Part shown: piece after piece, positions 24,217-33,407 of the stretch
Layout: each line of letters begins with the position of its first letter
How positions within the stretch are numbered: position 1 is the first letter of the stretch
Source of the DNA: Pseudomonas asuensis
Lineage (GTDB): Bacteria; Pseudomonadota; Gammaproteobacteria; Pseudomonadales; Pseudomonadaceae
Reading direction: 5' to 3'
Assembly (NCBI RefSeq): GCF_014646755.1
Contig: NZ_BMNW01000004.1
Location: 434,001 to 498,000 of the forward strand
DNA: 64,000 bases
Notes under the pieces: model-generated
What the model was told of the DNA's origin: nothing
Databases searched by the model: none
Seen by the model: the letters and a program-made list of their open reading frames with translations, nothing else
Program-made: the position numbers and the translations under genes

Positions 24217-27200
24217 TTAGAGTGACGCCGGTAGCTTGAAGCCACGCAGGTTGCCGAAGTCAAACGGGTTCGGCGAACGTTGGCTGAGCAGCAGGTAGCT
24301 GGCATGCAACCCTTCAAGGTCGGCTTTGACCATCAAGGCGTCCCGGTTGCTGTTCTGCTCAATCTTCATGGCATCCAGCATACGGAACAGAGACCAGGGA
24401 CCACTGTTCTGCTCAACACCGACACGGCGACCGTTGAGCTCTTCCAGCACAAGACTGACGCGGCTTTCATCATTCTCGGCAGGCCAGCGGAACGCTGTCT
24501 GCACGATCGGGCCATGACGGTATTCCATTTGGTTGTTGCCAATGCGTAGATTGGCACGGGTCAGACTGGAATCCAGTGAGTAGGGCTCCAGCTTGAACAT
24601 GACCTGCGGCTCAGCCGGATTCTCAGCAAAAAAGCTGCGGCGAATCGTCTGGACCCGGCCCATCTGTGCCAGGAACTCACGGGACAGCGGTAGACTATGA
24701 CCATCAATGCTGCGCAGACGATAGTTGCCGGAATCACCACTGACGAAGGGCTTCAGGTAGCTGTCAAAGAACTTGTCTGCAACGCCCTGCATCTTGAAGA
24801 ATTCACGGAAGTCCGCAATGGCTACGTCGCTCTCGCTGTCAGCTTTGAAGGGATAACGCTTATTCAAGGCGTTGTTGTAGAACGAGTACATCTCGCTCTG
24901 GTAGCGTTGGTTCAGGTAGTCATAGGCATCGTTAAGCACCATCATCCAGCTGTCGTCCGCCAGCAGGCTCAGCCAGTTGTTTACAGGCTGCGGCAGGCGA
25001 TTGGCCGCGTTGCGCAGGCTATTGATGGCATCACGTTGACCAGCCATGCGATCACGCGCCATTTCAAATGCGGCTTGCTCGGGTGCGCTGGCATGGGCCA
25101 AACCTGCCATTTGTAGCTGAAGGTCGTTCAATGCAGCCATGACCGGAACCATATCGGCCGCCGGGCCGCCGTTCTCATCCAGCAGACGATGCAGTGGCTC
25201 GAAGCGTTTTTGCAATGCTTTTTTGGCAGTGTCCGGCAGGTTCTTGGCTAGCGCATCGCCCGCCTTATCGGCAGCCGCGCTCGCCAGTGCAGCGGCCTTG
25301 GCCAGCTTGGCGTTGCCCTTTGGCGCAGCGTCTGCAATGGCCATTGCCGCATCGCTTCCACTAGATTGGAAACGGGTGTTGTCGCGAATTTCATTCAGTA
25401 CCTGCAGCAGTGGCGAATTAGATGCCGTAAGAGCTGACAGTTGCATGGCGCCTTGGTTAGCGTCACCAATCGGAGCCAGGACCAACTGGGTTACCGCTTC
25501 GCTCCAATAATTGGCGTAATCATTGAAGTACAGCTGCTCCAGCTCAACCATCAGGCGCTTCAGATCCATACCGGAAAGACCATCACTTTCGCCTAGTACC
25601 CAGTTGTCCTCAATGATATTGCGAACCAGATTGATGCCTTGGGTCGTAAACGTCTGCTCGTAGCCTTTCTGGGTATAGAAGCCAGGAATGGCATAATCCG
25701 CACCGCCGTACACGGCACCTTGAGGGCCCAGGTGTTGGCTGAAGCGGTACTCGGGCAGGCTGCTCGCCTGATCACGTAGCATGCGGTACACGACGTTAGC
25801 CAGCGACTCGCTACGCAGGACTTGGCGAGCCTGGGCAACTAGGGCATCGTTCAGCGGGTAGGGTGCAAAGGATTGTTCCAATAGACGAGCAAAGTGGGAA
25901 TTGAGACCGTTCTGCACGACCGTATCGCCGCTGTAACGGGTCGACCAGTCAGTGGCCACCCAGTCCTTCAGGAAACGGTTGTCGCGGCGTTCTTCCAGAT
26001 TCAGCATCAGATAGGCGCGCAGGCTGCCTAACAAACGCTCACGGTCGCTGAGGTTGGCATGGATCTGTTCTTCCAGCTGACGTGCTACTCGCGGTAATAG
26101 CTGATCCAGCAGTTCCTGATGATAGGCCTGTTGCAGGGTCGGGCGGGCTTTGTTGCCCTGGTATAAACCACTGCGCTCATGCAAGGCTACATCGCTGGCG
26201 GCCGGAAATACATTGGCAGCGGCATACGTGCTATCCATGGATTTCAAAGCTGCCATGGCATCATCGGCCGGGGTCAGTGCCTTGTGCTGCTCGGTCAGTT
26301 GCTGGCCCAGCGTGCGCAGTTGCTCAAGACGATCATGGTTGGCGCTGAAGCCTGTTGCCCACAGAACGCCAAACAAGCCCAGGCAGGCAGCTGCGCCCGC
26401 ATAGAGGCCGCGCTGGCCCCAGCTGATACGCGACGTTTCACGCTGATCCAAGCCTGCCAGGTCGGCTTCCGGGAAGATGACGCGGCTGAGCAGCTGGTGG
26501 ATAAAGCGAGAGTGGCCGGTGCGATAGGTCGGCAGGGCATTGCTGGGCAGACCCAAGTTACGGCCGATGCTCATTGTGCTGGGGTCGAGGCTGTTGACCA
26601 ACTGTGGCGCGCTGGTCAGGTAGAAGCCACGCAGCTGGCTGGCACGTTGGTAACGGTTGCCGGAAAACGCTAGTTCAACGAACAGGCACAGACGCTCACC
26701 GATCAGTGCCAATTGGTGAGGAAAGTCTAGGATACGACCACGGCGTAGGGTATCGCGCTCCTGATGGATACGCTGAATGACCTGCGTATTCAAGCGGCGT
26801 AGCAGCTCTTCGAACTCTTGGCGGACTACCGCTGCGTCTGTGGCGTTTTGCTCCTTGCGGAAGCTGGTGCCAAAGACCTGCTCGCTTTCCTCGCGGGACA
26901 GCTGGTCAAAGAACTCTTCAAAGCCTAGTACCTGGTCCGCCTTGCTCAGAACAAGATAGACCGGAACATCGACCTTTAACTGCTGGTGGATATCGTGCAG
27001 ACGAGCACGAATCTGGCGAGCCAGGGTTTCCAGTTCGATCTCAGTACCATTCAATAGCTGATCGACCGGTACGGTAACCAACACACCATTCAGCGGACGT
27101 GCGCGGCGACGGCGACGCAGCAGGGTCAGCAGCATCTGCCATGTGCTGGCATCTACAGTGGCATCCGGCTGGCTCAGGTAGCGGCCTGCGGTATCGACCA

Positions 27201-27750
27201 GAACACCGTGATCGGCAAAGTACCAATCGCAATGGCGGGTGCCACCGACATCCTTGGTGAGGCGGTTGGCGTCACGGTTAAGCGGAAACTCAAGACCGGA
27301 GAAATCCAGAAGAGAGGTTTTGCCACTGCCCTGGGGGCCGATCACCAGATACCAAGGCAATTCCTGTTTCCAGCGCTCGCTACGGGCGCGGTACAGGCTA
27401 GAGCTTTTCAGCGTTTGAAGTGCATCCTTGAAACGACTGCGCAGCTCCTGCTGTTCCTCGGTGATCTGTTCGTGACGACGCAGGCGCTCCTGGCCATCCT
27501 CGGTTTCGAGGGCGCGCTTCTTGCGTACACCGCTGCGCCAGCTGACGAATACAATGAAGAGACCCCAGCAGAGGAACAGGGCACTGAGTGTGACGAGTCG
27601 CGTAGTAGCTGGCGCCCAGAATTTATGATCGGCAACGGCCAGCAATGGTCCGACAAACCAGACCAATAGAGCCAGAACCAAAACCAGGGTCAGACTCCAG
27701 ACCCAGGTCTTACGGAAAATAACCGCCAGATTGCGGAAGAACTGTTTCAT
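24217..27750 (-). CDS. tssM: TssM (IcmF-family) membrane-complex protein
   Basis: 1177 residues. Inner-membrane subunit of the TssJLM trans-envelope complex. Seen: two N-terminal hydrophobic helices (about 17-37 and 52-70), a cytoplasmic NTPase domain with Walker A GPQGSGKTS at 138-146, a third membrane helix near 440-460, and a long periplasmic region with the C-terminal TssM domain. Walker A is intact, unlike in some TssM proteins. It follows tssL by 19 bases and abuts pppA. Confidence 0.95.
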   Translation of the reverse strand: MKQFFRNLAVIFRKTWVWSLTLVLVLALLVWFVGPLLAVADHKFWAPATTRLVTLSALFLCWGLFIVFVSWRSGVRKKRALETEDGQERLRRHEQITEEQQELRSRFKDALQTLKSSSLYRARSERWKQELPWYLVIGPQGSGKTSLLDFSGLEFPLNRDANRLTKDVGGTRHCDWYFADHGVLVDTAGRYLSQPDATVDASTWQMLLTLLRRRRRARPLNGVLVTVPVDQLLNGTEIELETLARQIRARLHDIHQQLKVDVPVYLVLSKADQVLGFEEFFDQLSREESEQVFGTSFRKEQNATDAAVVRQEFEELLRRLNTQVIQRIHQERDTLRRGRILDFPHQLALIGERLCLFVELAFSGNRYQRASQLRGFYLTSAPQLVNSLDPSTMSIGRNLGLPSNALPTYRTGHSRFIHQLLSRVIFPEADLAGLDQRETSRISWGQRGLYAGAAACLGLFGVLWATGFSANHDRLEQLRTLGQQLTEQHKALTPADDAMAALKSMDSTYAAANVFPAASDVALHERSGLYQGNKARPTLQQAYHQELLDQLLPRVARQLEEQIHANLSDRERLLGSLRAYLMLNLEERRDNRFLKDWVATDWSTRYSGDTVVQNGLNSHFARLLEQSFAPYPLNDALVAQARQVLRSESLANVVYRMLRDQASSLPEYRFSQHLGPQGAVYGGADYAIPGFYTQKGYEQTFTTQGINLVRNIIEDNWVLGESDGLSGMDLKRLMVELEQLYFNDYANYWSEAVTQLVLAPIGDANQGAMQLSALTASNSPLLQVLNEIRDNTRFQSSGSDAAMAIADAAPKGNAKLAKAAALASAAADKAGDALAKNLPDTAKKALQKRFEPLHRLLDENGGPAADMVPVMAALNDLQLQMAGLAHASAPEQAAFEMARDRMAGQRDAINSLRNAANRLPQPVNNWLSLLADDSWMMVLNDAYDYLNQRYQSEMYSFYNNALNKRYPFKADSESDVAIADFREFFKMQGVADKFFDSYLKPFVSGDSGNYRLRSIDGHSLPLSREFLAQMGRVQTIRRSFFAENPAEPQVMFKLEPYSLDSSLTRANLRIGNNQMEYRHGPIVQTAFRWPAENDESRVSLVLEELNGRRVGVEQNSGPWSLFRMLDAMKIEQNSNRDALMVKADLEGLHASYLLLSQRSPNPFDFGNLRGFKLPASL

Positions 27751-27769
27751 TGCGCAAACATCCCTGTTG

Positions 27770-28645
27770 TCACGTATTTGGCTCGGCCATCTTGGCCGTA
27801 GTCAGCTGCTCGTATGGCTGCAGCACGCTTTCGCGTTGTTCGCCTAATACCCAGGCGAAACCACCATATAGCACACCTAGGCAAATCAGGGTAAACAGAG
27901 CGACCAACCACCATGGAACAATGCGCACAAGGCTGCGGCGACCGTCTTGCAGGCCCTGCCAATGGGGAGACAGCTCTCGCGGAATATCACCACGTAGCTG
28001 ACGAATTTGGCGATAGACGCTGTCTCGGATGGCTTCAAGCTCCAGCATGCCACGAGGCAGGACCCGGTACTTGCCCTCAAAACCCAACGCAAGGCACAAG
28101 TACATGAGTTCGAGCATCTGTAGATGCTTGACCGGGTTGCGTGTCAGGCGCTCCAGCAACTGGAAGAATTTTTCGCCGCCAAACGTCTCGTTATGAAAGT
28201 TGCTCAGAAGACTCATCTGAGACCATTCGCTCTCATTACCCCATGGCGTCGTGACTACGGCTTCGTCTATTACCGTGCACAGTACATAGCGCGCTGCCAT
28301 GACTTGACCGCTTTCAGCCCCTTCGCCAAAGGCGCGGTGTTCGAACAGCTTGATGGCTGTCGTAAGGCGCTCTTTTAGGGCATACAGGTCTTCGGCATGG
28401 TAGCTGTGTTTGAGTTGAACCACTTCGGACAACAGGCCAGAGGCCGCCGCGATCAGTGGGTTGACGCTCAAGTTGAAGCTTTCCGCCGGACGCAGGCGGG
28501 CGGCATAGATCATCCGCTCTTCCAACTGCTCGACCCGGGGTGAGTCGGCGAAGTCGGTCAACGGGTTATGTGACGAGCTCGCCGTACCCTGGCGGCTCAG
28601 CACAACGGTTTTATCATCCTGACCGTAATCGTGATCCTTGATCAT
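27770..28645 (-). CDS. tssL: TssL (DotU/IcmH family) membrane-complex protein
   Basis: 291 residues. A hook-shaped cytoplasmic DotU domain (about 38-240, NPLIAAASGLLSEV and CTVIDEAVVTTPWG) is followed by one C-terminal membrane helix (about 252-272) and a short periplasmic tail. There is no OmpA-like peptidoglycan-binding extension, as in H2-type systems. It contacts TssM, TssJ and the baseplate protein TssK, whose gene ends two bases upstream. Confidence 0.93.
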   Translation of the reverse strand: MIKDHDYGQDDKTVVLSRQGTASSSHNPLTDFADSPRVEQLEERMIYAARLRPAESFNLSVNPLIAAASGLLSEVVQLKHSYHAEDLYALKERLTTAIKLFEHRAFGEGAESGQVMAARYVLCTVIDEAVVTTPWGNESEWSQMSLLSNFHNETFGGEKFFQLLERLTRNPVKHLQMLELMYLCLALGFEGKYRVLPRGMLELEAIRDSVYRQIRQLRGDIPRELSPHWQGLQDGRRSLVRIVPWWLVALFTLICLGVLYGGFAWVLGEQRESVLQPYEQLTTAKMAEPNT

Positions 28646-28647
28646 TG

Positions 28648-29979
28648 TCAGCTCCTGACTGCCCAGAATTTGAGTTCGAGTCCGGGGAAGTCACCGGACA
28701 CGTGAATGGCGAAACCGCCTGACTGCTCCAGTTGCGCCTGTTCGTCGGCGCTGAGTTCGAGGGCGAAATAGGTCTTGCCGGAGTGGAACGGGATCTGCCG
28801 CGGAGCGACCGGCATGGGTTTGATTCGAATACCGGGCAGGTGCAGGTTGACCAGCTGGCGGATACGCTCCACCGGGCCAATCTTCAGGTGTGCCGGTAAA
28901 CGTTGGCGCAGCTCTTCCGAATCGCATTGGGCGCTGGCGGCGAGGACAAAGGAGGCGGAAGAAATGAGGCTGTGATCATGCAGCGGCGATACCTGAATGC
29001 CGTACTGACGCTGTTGCAGGACCAGCTCGACAGCATGTTGCTCCAGTACCATCGACAGAACATGGCGCAGTGAGTCCATCAGCTTGCGAAAGCTTTGAGC
29101 CTGATCGCTGTGCTGGTAGCGGTTATCCAGGCGCGGACGCTTGGTTTCACTAGAGAAGGTAGCCAGCTCGCCTAGCAGCCCAAGCAACTCGCGGAAGATC
29201 AGTTCAGGATGCAGCTGCTCCAGCGTTAGAGAATGACGAAGCGTCGGCTCGTAGCGGTTGATCAGCTGAAGCATCATGAAGTCACCGACTTCAGCGGTAC
29301 CTACCTTGCCAGTGGCGCGGATGCGCTCGGCCAGGATGTCACCTCGATGGGCCAGCATGCTGATGACTTCTTTCAGGCAGGAGAGCAGGTAGTCCGATGC
29401 ATGGACGTGCAGATAGGTAGGGGTAAAATCACCGTCTAAGCTGATGACCCCATCTGGTGTTGTGTCCAACACTTCACAGACTTTGAGTTTGACAAAGGCT
29501 TCGTCATTGGACCGCTCACCAAGCAGCAATTTGAAGTCCGGGCGACCACAGCTGACTTGGCTGATGATGCTTTCACCAGCATTCGAGTCCGCGACTTCAG
29601 CCTCATAGGCGCGATAACGGGCCAGGACATCCTTTTGCTCAAGGCGCCTAGTCTCCACATGATTACCCGTGACCAGTGGCAGTGCCAGATAGACAGAGGC
29701 ACTGCTGGTATTGGCTGGGACATCCAGCGCCAGGGGTTCGCCTTCGCTGGTCATCTCGAACAGTGCGCCATCCGGCAGCACGCCGGAGGCCTGGCTGATC
29801 ACCAGTTTACCCATGCTTAGAAACTGGCGGTCGATAACGAGGCTAAAGAAGCCCCAGGTGTAACTTCCCAGTTGACGAGTACGCGCTTTTAACTGGTCAT
29901 CGTGGTATCGGTCGCTTTGCTGGAAGTGCTGAGGACGCAGCAGCATACCTTCCTGCCAGATCACTTTATGTGCAGTCAT
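28648..29979 (-). CDS. tssK: TssK baseplate protein
   Basis: 443 residues from the ATG at 29979, chosen because TssK proteins begin close to KVIWQEGMLLRPQHFQQSDRY, as here. Links the T6SS baseplate to the membrane complex. An upstream in-frame start would add 18 residues inside the tssJ end and is unlikely. The tssJ stop is four bases upstream and tssL follows after two bases. Confidence 0.93.
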   Translation of the reverse strand: MTAHKVIWQEGMLLRPQHFQQSDRYHDDQLKARTRQLGSYTWGFFSLVIDRQFLSMGKLVISQASGVLPDGALFEMTSEGEPLALDVPANTSSASVYLALPLVTGNHVETRRLEQKDVLARYRAYEAEVADSNAGESIISQVSCGRPDFKLLLGERSNDEAFVKLKVCEVLDTTPDGVISLDGDFTPTYLHVHASDYLLSCLKEVISMLAHRGDILAERIRATGKVGTAEVGDFMMLQLINRYEPTLRHSLTLEQLHPELIFRELLGLLGELATFSSETKRPRLDNRYQHSDQAQSFRKLMDSLRHVLSMVLEQHAVELVLQQRQYGIQVSPLHDHSLISSASFVLAASAQCDSEELRQRLPAHLKIGPVERIRQLVNLHLPGIRIKPMPVAPRQIPFHSGKTYFALELSADEQAQLEQSGGFAIHVSGDFPGLELKFWAVRS

Positions 29980-29983
29980 GGGG

Positions 29984-30466
29984 TCAGTCCTTGGCCTTTT
30001 TCTCAGGCGAGGCGGAGTGAATGCCCTCGGCATCCAAGGACAGATCCGCGCGGGTGATCTGTTTGGACGGAACCTCGATCACATAGCGCCATTGGGTTTC
30101 CGGCAGGTCACGATAGGCGGCCAGTACGCCGACATAGCGGCTATCGTTCTGGACGGATAATTTCAGGTCACGCTTCTCACCGGGGCGCAGTTCGATTTCT
30201 TCAGAAGCGACCAGATCAGGCGACAGGGCCTCGCGTGGGCGCTCATACAGCGAGAAGAAATCCGCATTCTGGAAGGCAATAGGGTGTTTTAGCTCGATCA
30301 GACGGATCACGATCGGCGAAGGACGACCATTGAGGTCCGGGTTCAGGGTGTCGCTACCGGACAGGCTCAGGTCAAGCTTGGTCACGTCGGAGCTCATGGA
30401 AGAGCAACCTGTAAAGGTCATGGCGGCCAGCAGGGCCAGGGGAGCAAAGCGGATCATGGTGTTCAT
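29984..30466 (-). CDS. tssJ: TssJ outer-membrane lipoprotein
   Basis: 160 residues. Signal peptide with a lipobox (MTFTGC, Cys at residue 21), then a transthyretin-like beta-sandwich. Anchors the TssJLM complex at the outer membrane through contact with TssM. The start overlaps the fha stop by four bases (ATGA). Confidence 0.92.
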   Translation of the reverse strand: MNTMIRFAPLALLAAMTFTGCSSMSSDVTKLDLSLSGSDTLNPDLNGRPSPIVIRLIELKHPIAFQNADFFSLYERPREALSPDLVASEEIELRPGEKRDLKLSVQNDSRYVGVLAAYRDLPETQWRYVIEVPSKQITRADLSLDAEGIHSASPEKKAKD

Positions 30467-31677
30467 CCTTGAAAGTCGGTGTTCAGCGTGGCGATCAGAC
30501 GGACCTGCTCTTCATAAGCAGTGGCAAAGTCACGGGCAAACAAGCGTTCGCTCCAATCGCCATCCTGGCGCAGGCTGTGATGATGACGACGATAGGCGCG
30601 CCAGCGGCTGCCTGCCGTTGCAAATAGCGGCTTGCGTCCCTCACGCTCAAAACGCAGGGTCAGCTGCTCGGGATCCAGTTGGTCCAGCGTGGCCTTGACG
30701 ACAGCGCGGCTGGCGGCGAGCAGGGCGACCTGATGGGCCTGAAGGTCGCGATAAGCGCGGGTGATGGCCTGATCTGCCGGTAGCTGGCCGGGCTTGTCGC
30801 CCTTGAGCATGTGCCCCAGCGTTTCGGTGCTATCCGCGCCGTGCTTGAGGGGGTTATTACCGGCACTCTGAACGGTCGTGAGGGACAGACGCAGCTCGTT
30901 CTTTACCTCGCTACGAGTGCGCAGGGTTTGTTGCAGGCCGCTCATGCTCTGACGCAGCAGGCGAGCCGCATTGAATGCCAACGCCTCGCGTGCTTCGTCA
31001 TCCAGACCGGACAGGTCCAGGCCAAGTGCCTGACCGTAACGGTCCCAGAACTCCTGTGACTGATGCTTAGGCACTGCCCGCACCGGTTCCGGCTGTGGCG
31101 CTGCTTCTGGCTCGGGTACAGGGATCAGTTTGGGTACAGTCAGGCTTTCCATGTCGACACGGGCATAGTCGGCACGGGATTCATCGACACGTGGGCTAAC
31201 CAGGATGGATAGCTCATCAGGCTCGGTATAACCCTGGTCCTGGCGATCAAGGGCCGTAAGCGGGTCCAGTTCAAGAAAGGCATCATCCGGGATCAGACCA
31301 TTTGCGCTATTGGCTGGCATGGGACGGCCCAGGTCCAGGTCGAAGCGTGAGGGATCCTGCAGGAGACGGGCACGAATCTCGAAATCACCCAGGCAGAATA
31401 TATTGCCGTGCTCAATGCGATGGGGCTGGCCTTTGACCAGGCGGGCGCCGTTATCCTTGAGCGTGATGCCATTGCTGCTGGTATCCGTAAGGTAAAAGGC
31501 GTCGTCACGACAGCTGACCAGCGCATGGTGGCTGGACAGGACGCGATTACGGTCGGGGATAACCCAGTCGCTGTCCTCGGCGCGCCCAATGATGCCGCCG
31601 ACCTGTTTAAAGGTCCGCGTCGTCAACATGCCGGGTACGAATTGCTGGGCGCTGACCAGATCAAAAACCAGTTCCAT
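30463..31677 (-). CDS. tagH: T6SS FHA-domain protein TagH/Fha
   Basis: 404 residues from the ATG at 31677, with AAGGAG about 9 bases upstream. N-terminal FHA domain about 5-100: IIGR near 29-32, SSHH near 50 and TSSNG near 66, the phosphothreonine-binding set. The C-terminal type-VI FHA domain (about 215-400) follows a proline/glutamate-rich linker. In other T6SSs it is phosphorylated by the linked kinase and scaffolds assembly. It corresponds to fha2 in the P. aeruginosa H2 order. Confidence 0.92.
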   Translation of the reverse strand: MELVFDLVSAQQFVPGMLTTRTFKQVGGIIGRAEDSDWVIPDRNRVLSSHHALVSCRDDAFYLTDTSSNGITLKDNGARLVKGQPHRIEHGNIFCLGDFEIRARLLQDPSRFDLDLGRPMPANSANGLIPDDAFLELDPLTALDRQDQGYTEPDELSILVSPRVDESRADYARVDMESLTVPKLIPVPEPEAAPQPEPVRAVPKHQSQEFWDRYGQALGLDLSGLDDEAREALAFNAARLLRQSMSGLQQTLRTRSEVKNELRLSLTTVQSAGNNPLKHGADSTETLGHMLKGDKPGQLPADQAITRAYRDLQAHQVALLAASRAVVKATLDQLDPEQLTLRFEREGRKPLFATAGSRWRAYRRHHHSLRQDGDWSERLFARDFATAYEEQVRLIATLNTDFQG

Positions 31678-31694
31678 GGTATGTACTCCTTGCG

Positions 31695-31829
31695 TCAATT
31701 GCCGCGGTTAAGTGCTTTCGGATCGCCGAGCGGGCGATAGTCCTTATCGGTGCTCTTTGGATTGCTGGAGCAGCCAGCCACGCCCAGCGTCAGGGTCAGT
31801 AGTGCGGCGATCCAGAGTCGAGTGGGCAT
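31695..31829 (-). CDS. Small putative lipoprotein (orfX-like) in the T6SS operon
   Basis: 44 residues. Signal sequence MPTRLWIAALLTLTLGVAGC with a lipobox (VAGC, Cys20), leaving a mature peptide of about 25 polar residues. ATG at 31829 is selected because GAGGT lies 7 bases upstream. It sits between the sigma-54 activator and fha genes, exactly where PA1664 (orfX) sits in the P. aeruginosa H2 cluster (from memory). Its function is unknown; it is too small to replace TssJ, which is also present. Confidence 0.72.
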   Translation of the reverse strand: MPTRLWIAALLTLTLGVAGCSSNPKSTDKDYRPLGDPKALNRGN

Positions 31830-31891
31830 GGTGGTTACCTCAAGTGATGCGTTGTGTTGGTGTGAAGTTGGCAAGAGGGGCATGAGTCGGC

Positions 31892-33397
31892 TCATAAGTC
31901 GGTCGGGCTGATACTCAGCCGCTCCATGCGGTACAGCAGTGTGCGGCGCGGCAAGCCCAGCTCGCGGGCGGCATGGGTCTGGTTGCCGTTGTTTTTGCGC
32001 AGGCAGTCAATGACGAGTCCGCGCTCCAGCTGGTCCATCCGCTCGCGCAGGGTCAGGCCGACTTCGGGCATCGTCTCCTGGCGCAGCGGGAAATGTTCGG
32101 GTCTCAATTCATTGCCGTCACATAGCAGAACCGCGCGCTCAACGAGACCTTTGAGCTCGCGGACATTGCCCGGGAAGGCGTAGCCCGCCAGCCGATCCAG
32201 TGCGGCTTCTGTCCAGCGACAGGGTTCGCGTTGCAAAAAGGCGCAGGCCTTCTCGGCAAAATGGCGTGCTAGTCGTGGAATATCGTCGCCACGCTCGCGT
32301 AGTGCCGGCAGCTCAATAGGGAAATGCGTGAGGCGGTAGTAGAGGTCCTCACGGAAGTTACCCTGCAATACCTGGTTGTAGAGATCACGGTGGGTTGCGG
32401 CGACGATTCGCACATCTACCTTGTGAGTCTCGGTGGAACCGAGCGGACGCACTTCGCCTTCCTGTAGAACGCGCAACAGCTTGGCCTGAAGGGTCAAGGG
32501 CATGTCGCCGATCTCGTCCAGAAACAGGGTGCCGCCATTGGCCGCGTCGAACAGGCCCTGGCGATCTCGATCAGCTCCTGTAAAAGCACCTTTACGGTAG
32601 CCGAACAGTTCGCTTTCGAGCAGATTTTCCGGCAATGCGGCACAGTTCTGAACGACGAACGCTTGTGTACGGCGGGCGCCACAATCATGAATGGCTCGGG
32701 CGACCAGCTCTTTGCCGGTACCCGTTTCGCCGGTCAGCAATACCGTGACTGGGTTGTGCAAAACCTTACCGATTAATTGGTACACACCTCGCATCGCGTT
32801 GCTGTTACCGATCATGCCGTATCCGCTGGCGCACGGTTTGACCGGTTCGGTTACCGGAGCTGTTTCCGGCTCGGATGTTTGTAAACGCTGAAGCAGGTTC
32901 AATTGCGCGATGGCAAAGGTCCCCAATGGCGAGAGCAGACCACTCAGGGCTTCAAGGTCACGGGTACGGTGTGTAGCGCATACCATGACGCCTTGTACGC
33001 TGCCCTGTGCATCGGCCAGTGGCAAGCACAGCAGGCTTTTCCAGGTGTACCCCGCCGGTAAAAAGTCAACGGCATGCAGGCTTGGATGGAGTTCGGTCAA
33101 GGCCAATGGACGATTCTGGAACAAGCAGTACTGCAACAGTTGCCCGTCGTAATCGGCGGGCAAGCTATTGTCGTGACAGGCTTGGCGCTGTTCGTTGATC
33201 CAGGCCGCCGACAGGGTTAGCGAGGTATGCGTAGCGTCCAAAAGGTAGAGTTGACAGAGGTCGGCCTGGGAAAGGTGGGCGGCCGCCTCAATCAGTTCAC
33301 CCAACAAACTCTCACGACTGGCCTCCTGTGCCAGACGTGCGAAGCGTTGAAGTAGCACTTCGGTTGGGCGCAGGGGCTGAATGGCTTCGGGAAGCAT
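31892..33397 (-). CDS. sfa: Sigma-54-dependent T6SS activator (Sfa-like)
   Basis: 501 residues. GAF-like N-terminal sensor (about 15-165), AAA+ domain with Walker A GETGTGKE (223-230) and an intact GAFTGA loop (270-275) needed to remodel sigma-54 polymerase, and a Fis-type HTH at the C-terminus ([20 protein letters not shown]). The ATG at 33397 has GAGG 8 bases upstream, so it is preferred over an upstream start overlapping clpV. As Sfa2 does in H2 systems, it probably activates T6SS or hcp/vgrG promoters. No clear -24/-12 element was found before tssA. Confidence 0.92.
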   Translation of the reverse strand: MLPEAIQPLRPTEVLLQRFARLAQEASRESLLGELIEAAAHLSQADLCQLYLLDATHTSLTLSAAWINEQRQACHDNSLPADYDGQLLQYCLFQNRPLALTELHPSLHAVDFLPAGYTWKSLLCLPLADAQGSVQGVMVCATHRTRDLEALSGLLSPLGTFAIAQLNLLQRLQTSEPETAPVTEPVKPCASGYGMIGNSNAMRGVYQLIGKVLHNPVTVLLTGETGTGKELVARAIHDCGARRTQAFVVQNCAALPENLLESELFGYRKGAFTGADRDRQGLFDAANGGTLFLDEIGDMPLTLQAKLLRVLQEGEVRPLGSTETHKVDVRIVAATHRDLYNQVLQGNFREDLYYRLTHFPIELPALRERGDDIPRLARHFAEKACAFLQREPCRWTEAALDRLAGYAFPGNVRELKGLVERAVLLCDGNELRPEHFPLRQETMPEVGLTLRERMDQLERGLVIDCLRKNNGNQTHAARELGLPRRTLLYRMERLSISPTDL

Positions 33398-33407
33398 TGC
33401 GACCACC

